Shown here: piece by piece, positions 9,018 through 17,562 of the stretch | How the letters are laid out: the number at the start of each line of letters is the position of its first letter | Position numbering within the stretch: the first letter of the stretch is position 1 | NCBI RefSeq assembly: GCF_014197795.1 | Contig: NZ_JACIGI010000001.1 | Location: 1 to 64,000 of the forward strand | Reading direction: 5' to 3' | DNA: 64,000 nucleotides | Source: Roseospira goensis | GTDB taxonomy: Bacteria > Pseudomonadota > Alphaproteobacteria > Rhodospirillales > Rhodospirillaceae | Program-made: the position numbers and the translations under genes | The notes under the pieces: model-generated | The model's input: only the letters and a program-made list of their open reading frames with translations | Told to the model about the DNA's origin: nothing | Databases searched by the model: none

Positions 9018-9869
9018 TCACGTGCAGCGTCGCGCCCAGTTGTGCAGGCGCTTGATCGGCGGTGCGGCCCGGTCCGTTCGGCGCGACAGCAAATGATAGG
9101 TGGCGCCGCCCGGCGCGGGTCGTCGGGCCAGGACGCGCAGCGCCGGCCGGTCGCCGACATTGCAGGCGCGCACGCTGGCGATACCGTGGCCGAGTTCGGC
9201 CGCCCGCAGGCTGGCCGCATCATCGCTCACGCGCGGGCCCCAGGTGACGTCATCGGGCGGGACGCCCAGCGCGTCGAGCCAGACCGGCCACTCGTCGAGG
9301 CCCGGCTGACGGATCAGCGGCTGGCTGCGCAGCAATGCGGCCGTGTCGTCTGTTGCATGAGCGGTCGCCACGACCAGCGCGATCTGAGAGGGCACCAGCG
9401 GCGTCGCCATCAGCTCGTCGCCAAACGATGCGCCGTAGCGAATGGCGATGTCGGACGCCCTCCAGCCGCGCGTCTCCTCGAAGGGCGTCGCCGCCGTGAC
9501 GAGGTCGAGTGTGAACGGCTCGGCCAGCGCCCGAATCGTCTTCAGCCTTGGCATCAGCCAGGCATCGGCGAAGGCGGGCGTGGCATGCAGGCGCAAGGCC
9601 CGATCGCGCCGGCCGGGCGCCAGCACGTCCTCGATCGCGTCGAGATGCGCACCCACCTGCTCAAACAGGGCAAGGCCGTCGCTCGTCGGCACGAGCTTGC
9701 GGCCGCGCCGGGTCACAAGCCTGCGCCCGAGATGCGTCTCAAGGGCGGCGATGCGCTGGCTGACCGCGCCGGGCGTCACGTTCAGCCGCTCGGCGGCCTC
9801 GGCCGCGCTCGCCCCCCGCGCGATCTCCGCAAAGGTCCTGAGGGCGTCGAAGGGCAGGCGCGAGGTCAT
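9018..9869 (-). CDS. LysR-family regulator (GcvA-like)
   Basis: 283 residues. Helix-turn-helix at about 6-65 with LRTFAEIARGASAAEAAERL and TPGAVSQRIAALETHLGRRL, then a substrate-binding domain with the GcvA-type pattern ADAWLMPRL and DIAIRYG. It is divergent from an EamA transporter and a perfect 7-bp inverted repeat of the T-N11-A kind lies 7 bp upstream of its start, so it probably regulates the transporter and itself. The gene product is of normal length. Confidence 0.88.
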   Translation of the reverse strand: MTSRLPFDALRTFAEIARGASAAEAAERLNVTPGAVSQRIAALETHLGRRLVTRRGRKLVPTSDGLALFEQVGAHLDAIEDVLAPGRRDRALRLHATPAFADAWLMPRLKTIRALAEPFTLDLVTAATPFEETRGWRASDIAIRYGASFGDELMATPLVPSQIALVVATAHATDDTAALLRSQPLIRQPGLDEWPVWLDALGVPPDDVTWGPRVSDDAASLRAAELGHGIASVRACNVGDRPALRVLARRPAPGGATYHLLSRRTDRAAPPIKRLHNWARRCT

Positions 9870-9875
9870 GGTGGC

Positions 9876-9894
9876 GATTTAGTTCCGCTAAATC
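9876..9894. promoter_or_regulatory. Inverted repeat, probable LysR operator
   Basis: Perfect arms GATTTAG / CTAAATC around TTCCG in the 70-bp gap between the LysR gene and the EamA gene. The core fits the T-N11-A rule of LysR binding sites. It is the only clearly AT-containing palindrome in the gap. Confidence 0.6.
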
Positions 9895-9939
9895 CGGCGT
9901 CGAGCCCTATCGCTTGTCCGGGGCCGGATCGCAGCCGAG

Positions 9940-10860
9940 ATGGGACGCATGTCCGATCCGCGCACACCGCTCACCCTGTCTTCGGCCTTCCTGCTTGTCG
10001 GCATCTTCGCCGCCTTCGGCGCGCAGCAGACAGCCGTCAAGCTCGCCGTCGCCGATATCGGGCCGATCGCGCAGGCGGCGCTTCGTTCGGCCGGCGGCGC
10101 GGCGCTGCTCGCCCTCTGGTTCGTCCTGCGTCGGACGAATCCCTTCGCCGCACCCTTCGCGCTGTCGGTCCTGCTCGGCGTGCTTTTCGCCGTGGATTTC
10201 GGCCTGCTCTATGTCGGCATCGCGCTGACGTCTGCCAGCCACGCGACGGTGCTCTATTACACCGCGCCGATGATGATCGCGCTCGCGGCCATGACAGCGA
10301 TTGCCGACGAGCCCTTCGATGGCGGCAAGATCGCCGGCATCGCCATCGCCTTTGTGGGCGTCGCCATCGTCGCGCTGGTGCGCCCGGCCGGCGGTGCGGG
10401 CGGCGCGTCGCTTGTCGGCGATCTGTTGTGCCTTGGCGCCGCGGCGGCCTGGGCGCTGACCGTGCTGGTCATCCGGGCCACGCGGCTCAAGACCGTCGAC
10501 GCCTCGGTCGTGCTGTTTCATCAACTCTTCTGGTCAGTGCCGCTGCTGGCGGCGACGGCTTTTGTCTGGGGCGATGCGACCCTCCGCTGGAGCGCCACGG
10601 CGCTCGGATCGCTCGCCTTCCAGACCATCGCCGTGGCCTTCATCGGCTATCTCGTCTTCTTCCGGCTGATCCAGCTTCATCCGGCCTCGCAGGTCTCGGC
10701 GATGAGCTTCCTGGCGCCGCTGTTCGGCGTTCTCAGCGCCTGGGCGATCCTCGGCGAGAGGCTGACGCCGGGCTTTGCGATCGGCGCCGGCGCGATCCTG
10801 GTCGGGCTTTACCTGACGAACCGCGCTCGTCGGAACGTGCCTTGCCCACGCTCCCCATGA
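9940..10860 (+). CDS. EamA-family (DMT) inner-membrane transporter
   Basis: 306-residue protein with ten hydrophobic segments forming two EamA repeats (about residues 12-145 and 160-295), the layout of drug/metabolite exporters such as RhtA or YdcZ relatives. Repeat ends show the usual acidic-Glu loops (IADEPFDGGKIAG and ILGERLTPGFAIG). The start may be ATG 9940 or ATG 9949. Position opposite a LysR gene with a shared operator suggests efflux induced by the regulator's ligand. Substrate cannot be read from the sequence. Confidence 0.87.
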   Translation: MGRMSDPRTPLTLSSAFLLVGIFAAFGAQQTAVKLAVADIGPIAQAALRSAGGAALLALWFVLRRTNPFAAPFALSVLLGVLFAVDFGLLYVGIALTSASHATVLYYTAPMMIALAAMTAIADEPFDGGKIAGIAIAFVGVAIVALVRPAGGAGGASLVGDLLCLGAAAAWALTVLVIRATRLKTVDASVVLFHQLFWSVPLLAATAFVWGDATLRWSATALGSLAFQTIAVAFIGYLVFFRLIQLHPASQVSAMSFLAPLFGVLSAWAILGERLTPGFAIGAGAILVGLYLTNRARRNVPCPRSP

Positions 10861-10867
10861 AGGGGAT

Positions 10868-10996
10868 TCAGCCGCAATAGCCCAGGCATGACACACCGCC
10901 ACAGCCCAATCCTTGCCGCTTGTCCACGACCGCAAGCCCTTGCAGCGCGCGACATGCACCGCACGGAATACGGGTTGCAATAATAAGGCAATTCAT
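10868..10996 (-). CDS. Possible 42-residue Cys/Gly-rich peptide
   Basis: A short minus-strand frame, MNCLIIATRIPC... to ...CLGYCG, with six cysteines (residues 3, 12, 15, 33, 37, 41) and a C-terminal GLGCGGVSCLGYCG stretch. A good ribosome-binding site (GAAGGAT, 7 bp upstream) precedes the ATG at 10996 and the upstream DNA is locally AT-rich. No transporter or maturase gene is adjacent except the EamA exporters on either side. It is unrecognised; it could be a bacteriocin-like peptide, a metal-binding small protein, or chance. Judged from sequence only. Confidence 0.35.
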   Translation of the reverse strand: MNCLIIATRIPCGACRALQGLAVVDKRQGLGCGGVSCLGYCG

Positions 10997-11246
10997 GGGT
11001 TTATCCTTCGATAGGAAGGCTTGTGATATCCAGCGTGTCGGCTTGCCTCTTTAAGAAACGCCGGTTTGTCTTCATGCTGCCAGCTATGGAAAATAAGAAG
11101 ACCGAATTCTCGCCGTCATCATTATCTGCTCTCAACGGCGGCGTAACGGCCCTGCCTCTTCACGCTTCGCGCGGTGTCGGCGCAGGCGCCAAGTCTCTGC
11201 CACCTTGCGCGGCAGCGAGCAGGTCCTCGGCGAGGATCAGCGGTGC

Positions 11247-12206
11247 ATGGCGCTCGCACTGTCGATGAGTTCACCCAGCCGCACCGAGCACGTCCCGTCC
11301 GTCCCTGCTCTCGGCGCCGTGCTGTTGGTCGCGGTGGCGGCCGCGCTGTGGGGCACGGTCGGCGTCGCCTCGAAGCTGCTCTACGGCACCACCGAGATCT
11401 CGCCGGTCTTCGTCGGCTTCGTGCGGCTGGCGCTCGCCTCGCCGCTGCTCCTGATCCTGTCGCTTGCCACCGTCGGCCGGCGCACCTTCGCCTTCGCCGG
11501 CCGGGAACTGGGCGCGATCGTCATGATCGGCGTCTCGATGGCGCTCTATCAGCTGTTCTACTTCACCGCCGTGGCGACCACCGGGGTCGCCATCGCAACC
11601 CTCGTGACGATCTGCACCGCGCCGCTGATGGTGGCGCTGCTTGCCGGCCTTTTTCTGGGCGAGCGGCTGACCGCGCCGGTGATCGGCGCGCTCGCGATCG
11701 GCATCGCCGGCACCGCGATGCTGGTCGGCGTGCCGTCCGATGTCGGGGTTACGCAGGCGGCCGTCCTTGCCGGCACCGGCTGGGCGCTCGGCTCGGCCGT
11801 CAGTTTCGCGGTCTTCACCCTGTTCAGCCGCGTGCTGGCGCCGCGCCATCACCCGTTCACGCTGATCGGCATCGGCCTCGGCGCCGGCGCGCTGATGTTG
11901 CTGCCCGTTGCCCTGATCCATCTGCCCGCATCGGTCCCGGCGGAGGGGCTGTGGCTGCTGCTCTATATCGGGCTGGTGCCGACGGGCTTTGCCTATGTCG
12001 TCTTCTTTGCCGGCATGAAGCGGACCGGCGCGACGGTCGCCAGTATCGCCGCGCTGACCGAGCCGCTGACGGCGACGCTTCTGGCCTGGCTCATGTTCGA
12101 CGAGCGGCTCGGCGCCCTCGGCCTGATCGGCGCGGCCCTGCTGGTCGGCGCCATGGTGCTGCTGACGCGGACCACGCGCCGCACAGCCGCTCAGGCCGCG
12201 AAATAG
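11247..12206 (+). CDS. EamA-family (DMT) transporter
   Basis: 319 residues from ATG 11247 (an ATG at 11265 and one at 11205 are alternatives; GAGGA lies about 11 bp before 11247). Ten hydrophobic segments in two EamA repeats: GAVLLVAVAAALWGTVGVASK opens the first, TGWALGSAVSFAVFTLFSR the second, with EPLTATLLAWLMFDERLG near the end as in amino-acid exporters of this superfamily. It is convergent with the TauE gene and overlaps it by 16 bp. It is not a close copy of the EamA gene at 9940. Confidence 0.86.
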   Translation: MALALSMSSPSRTEHVPSVPALGAVLLVAVAAALWGTVGVASKLLYGTTEISPVFVGFVRLALASPLLLILSLATVGRRTFAFAGRELGAIVMIGVSMALYQLFYFTAVATTGVAIATLVTICTAPLMVALLAGLFLGERLTAPVIGALAIGIAGTAMLVGVPSDVGVTQAAVLAGTGWALGSAVSFAVFTLFSRVLAPRHHPFTLIGIGLGAGALMLLPVALIHLPASVPAEGLWLLLYIGLVPTGFAYVVFFAGMKRTGATVASIAALTEPLTATLLAWLMFDERLGALGLIGAALLVGAMVLLTRTTRRTAAQAAK

Positions 12207-12931
12207 AACACGCTGAGCCCGAGGCCGGTCAGCACCACCACCGTTTTGAGCGCGTGCGCCGGAATGTGGCGGGCCGCGCGGGCGCCGAAATAGCCGCCCG
12301 CAAGGGCCCCCGCAAGCACGGCGAGGGTCTGCGGCCAGGCAACGATCCCGGCGGCGGAAAAGGTGACGACGGAAAGCGTCGTGACGAGGGTGGCGAGCAG
12401 GTTCTTCTGGGCGTTGGCCATCTGCATGTCGCGCACGCCGACAATCGTCAGCGCCGCCATCAGCAGGATCCCGAGCCCGGCGCCGAAATAGCCGCCATAG
12501 ACCGCGAAGACGAACTCGACGAGAAGCCCCCGCGCGGGCCGGTCGTGAAGGTCCCGGGCAAGGCTCTGGAGCCGGCCGGCACAGGCGAAGAGCACGGTCG
12601 CGAACAAGAGAAGCCACGGCACCAGCCCCTCAAACAGCGCGCGCCCGGTGCCGAGCAGGAGCAGCGCCCCAGCGAGGCCACCGACGCCCACCACGAGACA
12701 GCGCCCGATCAGCGCCCGGCCGCTTGCGCGCAGTTCCGCGCGATAGGCGGGCACGGCGGCGGCATGGCCGGGATAGATCGCCACCGCGTTCGACGCATTG
12801 GCGACGAGCGGATCGAGCCCCGAGGCGATCAGCGCCGGGAAGGTGAAGAACGTCCCGCCCCCGGCAATGGCGTTGGCGCCACCCCCGAGCAGGCCCGCAG
12901 CAAAAAGCATGAGAACGATCGACAGGTCCAC
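12191..12931 (-). CDS. TauE/SafE-family anion permease
   Basis: 246-residue membrane protein with about eight hydrophobic segments. The first half contains GGGANAIAGGGTFFTFPALIASGLDPLVAN (split here into its two motifs GGGANAIAGGG and FPALIASGLDP), the hallmark of TauE/SafE permeases that move sulfite, sulfoacetate or other organosulfur anions; the second half repeats it as YGGYFGAGLGILLMA. Start is GTG 12931, supported by AAGGAGG six bases upstream. The 3' end overlaps the convergent EamA gene. Upstream and on the same strand lies an AraC regulator, its likely controller. Confidence 0.88.
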   Translation of the reverse strand: MDLSIVLMLFAAGLLGGGANAIAGGGTFFTFPALIASGLDPLVANASNAVAIYPGHAAAVPAYRAELRASGRALIGRCLVVGVGGLAGALLLLGTGRALFEGLVPWLLLFATVLFACAGRLQSLARDLHDRPARGLLVEFVFAVYGGYFGAGLGILLMAALTIVGVRDMQMANAQKNLLATLVTTLSVVTFSAAGIVAWPQTLAVLAGALAGGYFGARAARHIPAHALKTVVVLTGLGLSVFYFAA

Positions 12932-13021
12932 GCACGGCCTCCTTTCGGGACCGATCGATGGGCCGAACGAAGAGCGGCTGTCTTGAACGAAAGTGACGGG
13001 GTACGGGGTGCGGTCGGAGTC

Positions 13022-13726
13022 TCAGGCGACCATGGCGCGCCGATAGGCGGCGGGCGTCGTGCCGAAGCAGAGGCGGAACTGGCGCGTCAGGTGGGCCTGA
13101 TCGGCAAAGCCGAGGGCGGCGGCAACATCGGCCGGCGCATGGCCCGCGCACAGCATCCGGCGGGCGCGGTTCGCCCGCGCCGTGACCTCGGCCGCATAGG
13201 GCGTGATCCCCGTGGCGCGCTTGGTCCGGCGGATATGCCAGGCGGCCGAGCGCGCGGCCTCCGTCCCGGAATCCGGCGCGCCGCACGCCGGCTGGCGCAG
13301 GCCTATGCGACCGTTTGCCATGGCGTGCGCGAGGAGGCCCGAAGCATCGATGGCGCGACCGGGCCCGCCGGCGCACCCGATCAGCCCGTCCGGGAGGGGG
13401 GCGACGAGGACATCCTCGGGTTCCGCGCCGATGGCGCCCGTCGGAAGATAGAGGTTGAAGCCCGCCCAGTCCCCCGTCTCTCCGGCACGGCCGCCGCGAT
13501 CGCGATGGGCGACGCGGGCCGGCACGACCAGCATCGCGCCGGCCGGCACGTCGACGGGCGCCCCCGCGACCTCGAACGACCGGCAGCCGCGCGTGACGAC
13601 GGCGATCTGCACCTCGTCATGGAAATGCGCGCGGCCGATGCCCCGTGCCCCGCCATCGGGCCGGCCGAGTTCGAGCCCGGCCCATCGCCGATAGAGCCAG
13701 GCGCCTCGCGTCTTCGTTTCCGCCAT
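13022..13726 (-). CDS. AraC-family transcriptional regulator
   Basis: 234 residues from ATG 13726, chosen because AAGGAG lies 5 bp upstream; an ATG at 13741 is also in frame. N-terminal cupin-like sensor domain (HFHDEVQIAVVTRG, PAGAMLVVPARVAHRD) and C-terminal double helix-turn-helix with NRARRMLCAG, DVAAALGFADQAHLTRQFRLCFGTTPAAYRR (motifs quoted in parts). This AraC type with an N-terminal H-x-H cupin usually controls a neighbouring exporter gene, here TauE 90 bp downstream on the same strand. Confidence 0.87.
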   Translation of the reverse strand: MAETKTRGAWLYRRWAGLELGRPDGGARGIGRAHFHDEVQIAVVTRGCRSFEVAGAPVDVPAGAMLVVPARVAHRDRGGRAGETGDWAGFNLYLPTGAIGAEPEDVLVAPLPDGLIGCAGGPGRAIDASGLLAHAMANGRIGLRQPACGAPDSGTEAARSAAWHIRRTKRATGITPYAAEVTARANRARRMLCAGHAPADVAAALGFADQAHLTRQFRLCFGTTPAAYRRAMVA

Positions 13727-13768
13727 GCACGCTCCTTGCATGCTCAGGGCAACCGACCGTCCACACGA

Positions 13769-14506
13769 TCACAGGACGATCGTCTTCCCATCCTCGGCTG
13801 TCTCATATGGCAGATCGGCCAGACGGGCGAGCATGTCCTCGCTCATATGCGTCAGGATCAAGCACTTCGGCGCGATTCGCGGCAGGTTGTCCTCCAGCGT
13901 CCTGAGATCGAGATGCAGCGGCACCTTCTTGTCGAAGGTATAGGCCTCGGCGATCAGAAGGTCGGCCTCCCGGCCGATTTCGATGAGGGCCTCCGTCCAC
14001 TCGGTATCGCCCGTATAGGCGAGCACGCGGTCGCCCACCGCGAACCGGTAGGCCAGGAACGGCCCCTCCGGCCGGCCGTGGCGGACGAGCTCGGCCCGCG
14101 CGACGATGCCGCCGAATGCCGTCTCTTGTCCGGGTGCGATCTCGATCAGGTCGATCCCGAACGCGCGCCGCGCCCCGAACGAGCCGGGAAAGGTCGTCTC
14201 CATGACCCGCTCGACCCAGGCCTTGAGGCCCGGCGGCCCGACGATCGTCAGCGGCTCCCTCCGCTTCGAAAAGAACTGCGCATCCAGGATGAAATAGGGA
14301 ATGCCGCCGAAATGATCGCCGTGGAAATGGGTGATGAAGATCGTCCCGATCGCGTTGCGGTCGATGCCGGCGCGCTTGAGCGCGATCATCGACGATGCGC
14401 CGCAATCGATGAGAAAGCTGCCTGCCGCCGTCTCGACATGGAAACAGGTCTGGAAGCGGCCGCCGCTGCCGAAGGCATCTCCGGATCCGACAAAGGTGAG
14501 CTTCAT
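13769..14506 (-). CDS. MBL-fold metallohydrolase (RNase Z-like)
   Basis: 245 residues of the metallo-beta-lactamase fold. Metal ligands are visible: THFHGDHFGG at about residues 59-68, the Asp in YTGDTEW (~165) and the final His in LTHMSE (~222). The overall pattern, with an N-terminal GSGDAFGSGGRFQTCF and an exposed TG(D) loop, is that of small RNase Z/arylsulfatase-like MBL proteins that hydrolyse esters, cyclic phosphodiesters or tRNA 3' ends. The exact substrate is open. It lies between AraC and EamA genes on the same strand. Confidence 0.85.
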   Translation of the reverse strand: MKLTFVGSGDAFGSGGRFQTCFHVETAAGSFLIDCGASSMIALKRAGIDRNAIGTIFITHFHGDHFGGIPYFILDAQFFSKRREPLTIVGPPGLKAWVERVMETTFPGSFGARRAFGIDLIEIAPGQETAFGGIVARAELVRHGRPEGPFLAYRFAVGDRVLAYTGDTEWTEALIEIGREADLLIAEAYTFDKKVPLHLDLRTLEDNLPRIAPKCLILTHMSEDMLARLADLPYETAEDGKTIVL

Positions 14507-14561
14507 GACAGGGCCCTCGTGCTCCGGTCGCGCCCGGCCGCTGCCGTTGTCTCTCGCCCGC

Positions 14562-15431
14562 TCATGGCCCTCTCCGGACCCGAGCCTTCAGGCACACCAT
14601 CATCGCCGCGAAGACGATGACGGCTGAGGCGAGCGCGGTCGTCGTGATCTCCTCGCCGAGAAAGAGCGCCAGAAGCAGGGCGAAGGAGGCGCGCGGCAGC
14701 CGCGCCATGGCGAGCTGGTCGCAAACATAGGGGATGACGGACGAGGTGACGCCGATCCCGGCCAGGACGATCAACGGCATGCCGAAGGCGCGGGCAGCTT
14801 CCAGAAAACCGATCGGCATCAGAAGGACGAAGGCGATCGCCATGGCCGCGCCGAGCCGCTCGATGCCGCCGCCCGCGCCCGTTTCGGCCGCTCTGTGCCC
14901 GAGGACGATATAGCCGGTGAAAAGGGCGGCGTTCAGCGCCGCCCAGAACAGGCCGAGCGGGTCGGCCGCCCATGCGACGTCGATCAGCAGGACGATGCCG
15001 AGCGCGGCAAGTGCGAGCGCCAGAAGGTTCCGCCCGGTTCTGAGGCCGTAAAGCGCGACGATGAGCGTTCCGAGGAACTCGATCGCCGCAACGAGGCTCA
15101 TGGGCAGCCGGTCGAGCGCAAGATAGAAGGCGGTGTTCATAGCGGCGAGGCAGACGCCGAGACCGAGCAGCAGGAGCCGCGTGCGTCCGTCCGCGTCGCG
15201 CAGGGTCCGCCATGGCCGGGTCAGAGGCGCGAGGACAAGCGCCGCGGTCGCGATCCGGAACCAGGCGATGCCGAGCACGCCGACGACGGGGAACAGAAGC
15301 ACGGCGAAAGCAGGACCGAGATAGCGCGAGACCGCGCTGACGCCGAACCATGCGTGCGGCGGCACCGCATTGGCGGCGCGGTCGAGCCCGGGGGACATTG
15401 ACAGCGCGGATACCGCTCGCGAGCCTTTCAT
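14562..15431 (-). CDS. EamA-family transporter (RhtA-like)
   Basis: 289 residues from ATG 15431 (ATG 15398 or a longer start at 15515 are possible; the latter would leave no promoter for the divergent Lrp gene). Ten membrane segments; closest in pattern to RhtA-type threonine/homoserine exporters, with AAMNTAFYLALDRLPMSL and AIEFLGTLIVALYG in the first repeat and PYVCDQLAMARLPRASFALLLALFLGEE in the second (motifs in parts). Divergent from an Lrp/AsnC regulator, a combination typical for amino-acid exporters controlled by their substrate. Confidence 0.85.
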   Translation of the reverse strand: MKGSRAVSALSMSPGLDRAANAVPPHAWFGVSAVSRYLGPAFAVLLFPVVGVLGIAWFRIATAALVLAPLTRPWRTLRDADGRTRLLLLGLGVCLAAMNTAFYLALDRLPMSLVAAIEFLGTLIVALYGLRTGRNLLALALAALGIVLLIDVAWAADPLGLFWAALNAALFTGYIVLGHRAAETGAGGGIERLGAAMAIAFVLLMPIGFLEAARAFGMPLIVLAGIGVTSSVIPYVCDQLAMARLPRASFALLLALFLGEEITTTALASAVIVFAAMMVCLKARVRRGP

Positions 15432-15459
15432 TCCATCGAGTATGAAGGGCGACCGTACC

Positions 15460-15487
15460 TTTTCACAGTATCGAACGATGCTATGAT
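15460..15487 (+). promoter_or_regulatory. Probable promoter of the Lrp-family gene
   Basis: TTTTCA (15460-15465), 16-bp spacer, TATGAT (15482-15487), ending 33 bp before the Lrp start. A nearby partly symmetric stretch TTGA...TCAA at 15493-15510 would suit Lrp self-binding. Pattern-based call. Confidence 0.4.
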
Positions 15488-15520
15488 GAGCTTGAATCGA
15501 ATTAATCAAAGGCAAAAACC

Positions 15521-16000
15521 ATGAAGCGCCTTAGATATCAAAACGGTCCACTCGACGCGATCGACCAGAAGATCCTGACCCTGCTTGTCGAAAACGCCCG
15601 CACCACCACCGCCGACCTGGCGCGCGCGGTGGGGCTTTCCGCGCCGAGCGTCGCCGAGCGGGTCCGGCGGCTGGAAGAGGCCGGCGTGATCGGCGGCTAC
15701 ACCGCCGAGATCGCACCGGGCGCCATCGGCCTGCCGATCTCGGTCTGGCTGCGCATCCGCCCCGTACCCGGCCAGTTGGAGAAAGTCGTCGAGATCATCC
15801 GGGGCATCCCGGAAATCACCGAGTGCGACCGGGTGACGGGCGAGGATTGCTTTCTGGCCCGCGCGCATCTTGCCTCCGTCGCCGAGATGGAGCGGATCAT
15901 CGACCGGATCATCCCGCACGCGATGACCAACACTTCGGTCATCCAGTCCTCGCCGGTGAAGCGCCGCCTTCCGCCTTTGCCGAACGGGCCGACCCGATGA
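15521..16000 (+). CDS. Lrp/AsnC-family transcriptional regulator
   Basis: 159 residues: helix-turn-helix at about 12-65 (DAIDQKILTLLVENARTTTADLARAVGLSAPSVAERVRRLEEAGVIGGY, seen in parts) and an AsnC ligand domain with VEIIRGIPEITECDRVTGEDCF, in which amino-acid effectors bind between subunits. Starting ATG 15521 has AAAGG 8 bp upstream. It faces away from an RhtA-like exporter that it probably regulates in response to an amino acid. Confidence 0.9.
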   Translation: MKRLRYQNGPLDAIDQKILTLLVENARTTTADLARAVGLSAPSVAERVRRLEEAGVIGGYTAEIAPGAIGLPISVWLRIRPVPGQLEKVVEIIRGIPEITECDRVTGEDCFLARAHLASVAEMERIIDRIIPHAMTNTSVIQSSPVKRRLPPLPNGPTR

Positions 16001-16041
16001 CGGCCGGGCGAGACAGTCGGCGGTTCGTTGCGTGGACATTC

Positions 16042-16149
16042 TCAAGCGGCGACCAGCGCCAGCCCGACCGAGGCCAGCAGCATCGCCGCGAACGCGGCGA
16101 GCCAGAGCAGGGCGAGCGCGTTTGCAAGATGCGGCAAATCCTCCATCAT
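16042..16149 (-). CDS. Possible 35-residue single-pass membrane peptide
   Basis: A short frame, MMEDLPHLANALALLWLAAF..., ending LVAA, predicted as one hydrophobic helix with a short acidic N-terminus. It fills the gap between the Lrp gene and a broken AraC gene and is antisense to neither. No clear ribosome-binding site is seen. Small membrane peptides of this shape exist, but GC-rich DNA produces such frames by chance; low confidence. Confidence 0.25.
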   Translation of the reverse strand: MMEDLPHLANALALLWLAAFAAMLLASVGLALVAA

Positions 16150-16199
16150 CGGGCCACGATCGCCGCATTGCGTCGCCCTGTCTTGAACGATCGTGCGCC

Positions 16200-16931
16200 A
16201 TGACCCGTCCCGACGACGGCCTGATCCGGTCCCGCCCCATCGCGGCCGGGCTGGAGATCGTCGAGACGGCGGGGCTAAGAACCGGCTACAGGCCCCACGG
16301 CCATGACAACTATGTCATCGGGACGACATCGCACGGCGTGCAACGCTTCCGCTACCGGGGCGAGTAGCGCCACGCCCTCGCCGGCCAGGCCTTCATCCTC
16401 CATCCCGACGAGCGGCATGACGGACGGCCCGGAACGGAGGATGGCTATGGCTACCGCGCGATCCACATCGCGTCCCGGCTTATCGCGGAAGCCAACGGGT
16501 TGAGCCCGCTGCCTTTCGCCAGCCCCGTCCTGACCGATGCCGGGCTGATCGACGCGATCGGCGCCCTGATCAAGGCGCGGGCCGATGCACCATCGGACAT
16601 GGCCCTCGTCAGCGCGCTCGCCGATCTGGCCGGTGCTCTGGAGCGCCTTGCCGGCCGGCCGCGGCGCAGGACACCCATCGCCGACGAGACCCTGCGTGGC
16701 GTCAAGGCCGAGCTCGACGACGCGCCCCGCTCCGCCCTCTCGATGTCGGCCCTCAAGGCCGCATACGGTCTCAGCCGCTTTGCGATCGCGCGCCGGATCC
16801 TTGCGGGCGAAAGCCTGGCCGATGCGGCGCTCGCCGCCGGGTTCAGCGACCAGAGCCACATGACGCGGCACTTCCTGCGGGCCTTCGGCATGACGCCAGG
16901 CCGCTGGCAGGCGCTCCGCGAGAGGCGTTGA
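16200..16931 (+). pseudogene. AraC-family regulator with in-frame stop codon
   Basis: Continuous AraC-type coding sequence from ATG 16200 to 16931 (243 codons) broken by a TAG at 16365-16367. Upstream of it: TGYRPHGHDNYVIG and GVQRFRYRGE, the cupin sensor; downstream: HALAGQAFILHPDERHDG, GYGYRAIHI and a complete double helix-turn-helix (FAIARRILAGESLADAALAAGFSDQSHMTRHFLRAFGMTPGRW, seen in parts). Since the frame is otherwise open, this is a single nonsense change or a sequencing error rather than old decay. Restart downstream would yield only the DNA-binding half. Confidence 0.8.
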
Positions 16932-17086
16932 ATTCGCTTGGAACCGAGCCGCGTCGCTGCAACAGATCCGGCGGAGCATGGGTCATCACGATCACAACTC
17001 CAGTGGGCTCCGGAGCGCCGGTAATGCCCGCGCAAATCGGGCTCGCCATCATAAGCCGAATAGGGATCCGATTCCGCGCATCGGAG

Positions 17087-17488
17087 TTACTGGGTTTTCG
17101 CTTGCGCCATCCCGCTTGACTTGGGTTTGGAGCCGGGCGTCCACCTCACCATCTCGGCCCAGGCCGGGCGGAAGCCGGCACTGGCATAAAGGCGAATGGC
17201 CCCTGCATTTCCGGCAATCGCCCCAACGCAGCAATCGCTGACGCCGCGTGCTTCCAGAAGCCGTCCCGCCGCCGCCAGAAGCGCCTTGCCGATACCGCGG
17301 CCACGCGCGTCTGCGCGCACGGCCATGACGTCGATCTCCGCGACCGCGTTCCCGGTGGGCCAAGTGTCAGCGAAGTCGTCCCGCCCCACAGCAATGTCCA
17401 ACACTGCAATGCAGAGTGGTGCGGCTGCCGGACCTGCACGTAAAAGCAGCTCCTCGCGTGCGGCAGCCTCGAAAATCGGCAGGAATAC
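17087..17488 (-). pseudogene. GNAT acetyltransferase, 5' end removed by IS
   Basis: The minus-strand frame open from the IS3 left end down to 17087 encodes the C-terminal ~130 residues of a GNAT N-acetyltransferase: the acetyl-CoA pyrophosphate-binding loop is intact (VRADARGRGIGKALLAAA, R-G-x-G-I-G), followed by GNAGAIRLYASAGFRP. The N-terminal strands and the start are missing because the IS3-family element begins at 17489. The rest of the gene does not appear on the other side of the IS, so flanking DNA has been lost. Confidence 0.8.
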
Positions 17489-17562
17489 TGAGGTGGTCCC
17501 AAGAATCTGGACAGGTGGGTTGGCTCTGAGGTGAGCTCCCTGGAGACACAGGAGAGCGCACG

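Noticed and set aside
11174-14620. A 1148-codon plus-strand frame
   Set aside because: Shadow of the EamA gene and antisense of TauE, AraC and MBL genes; no protein-like composition.
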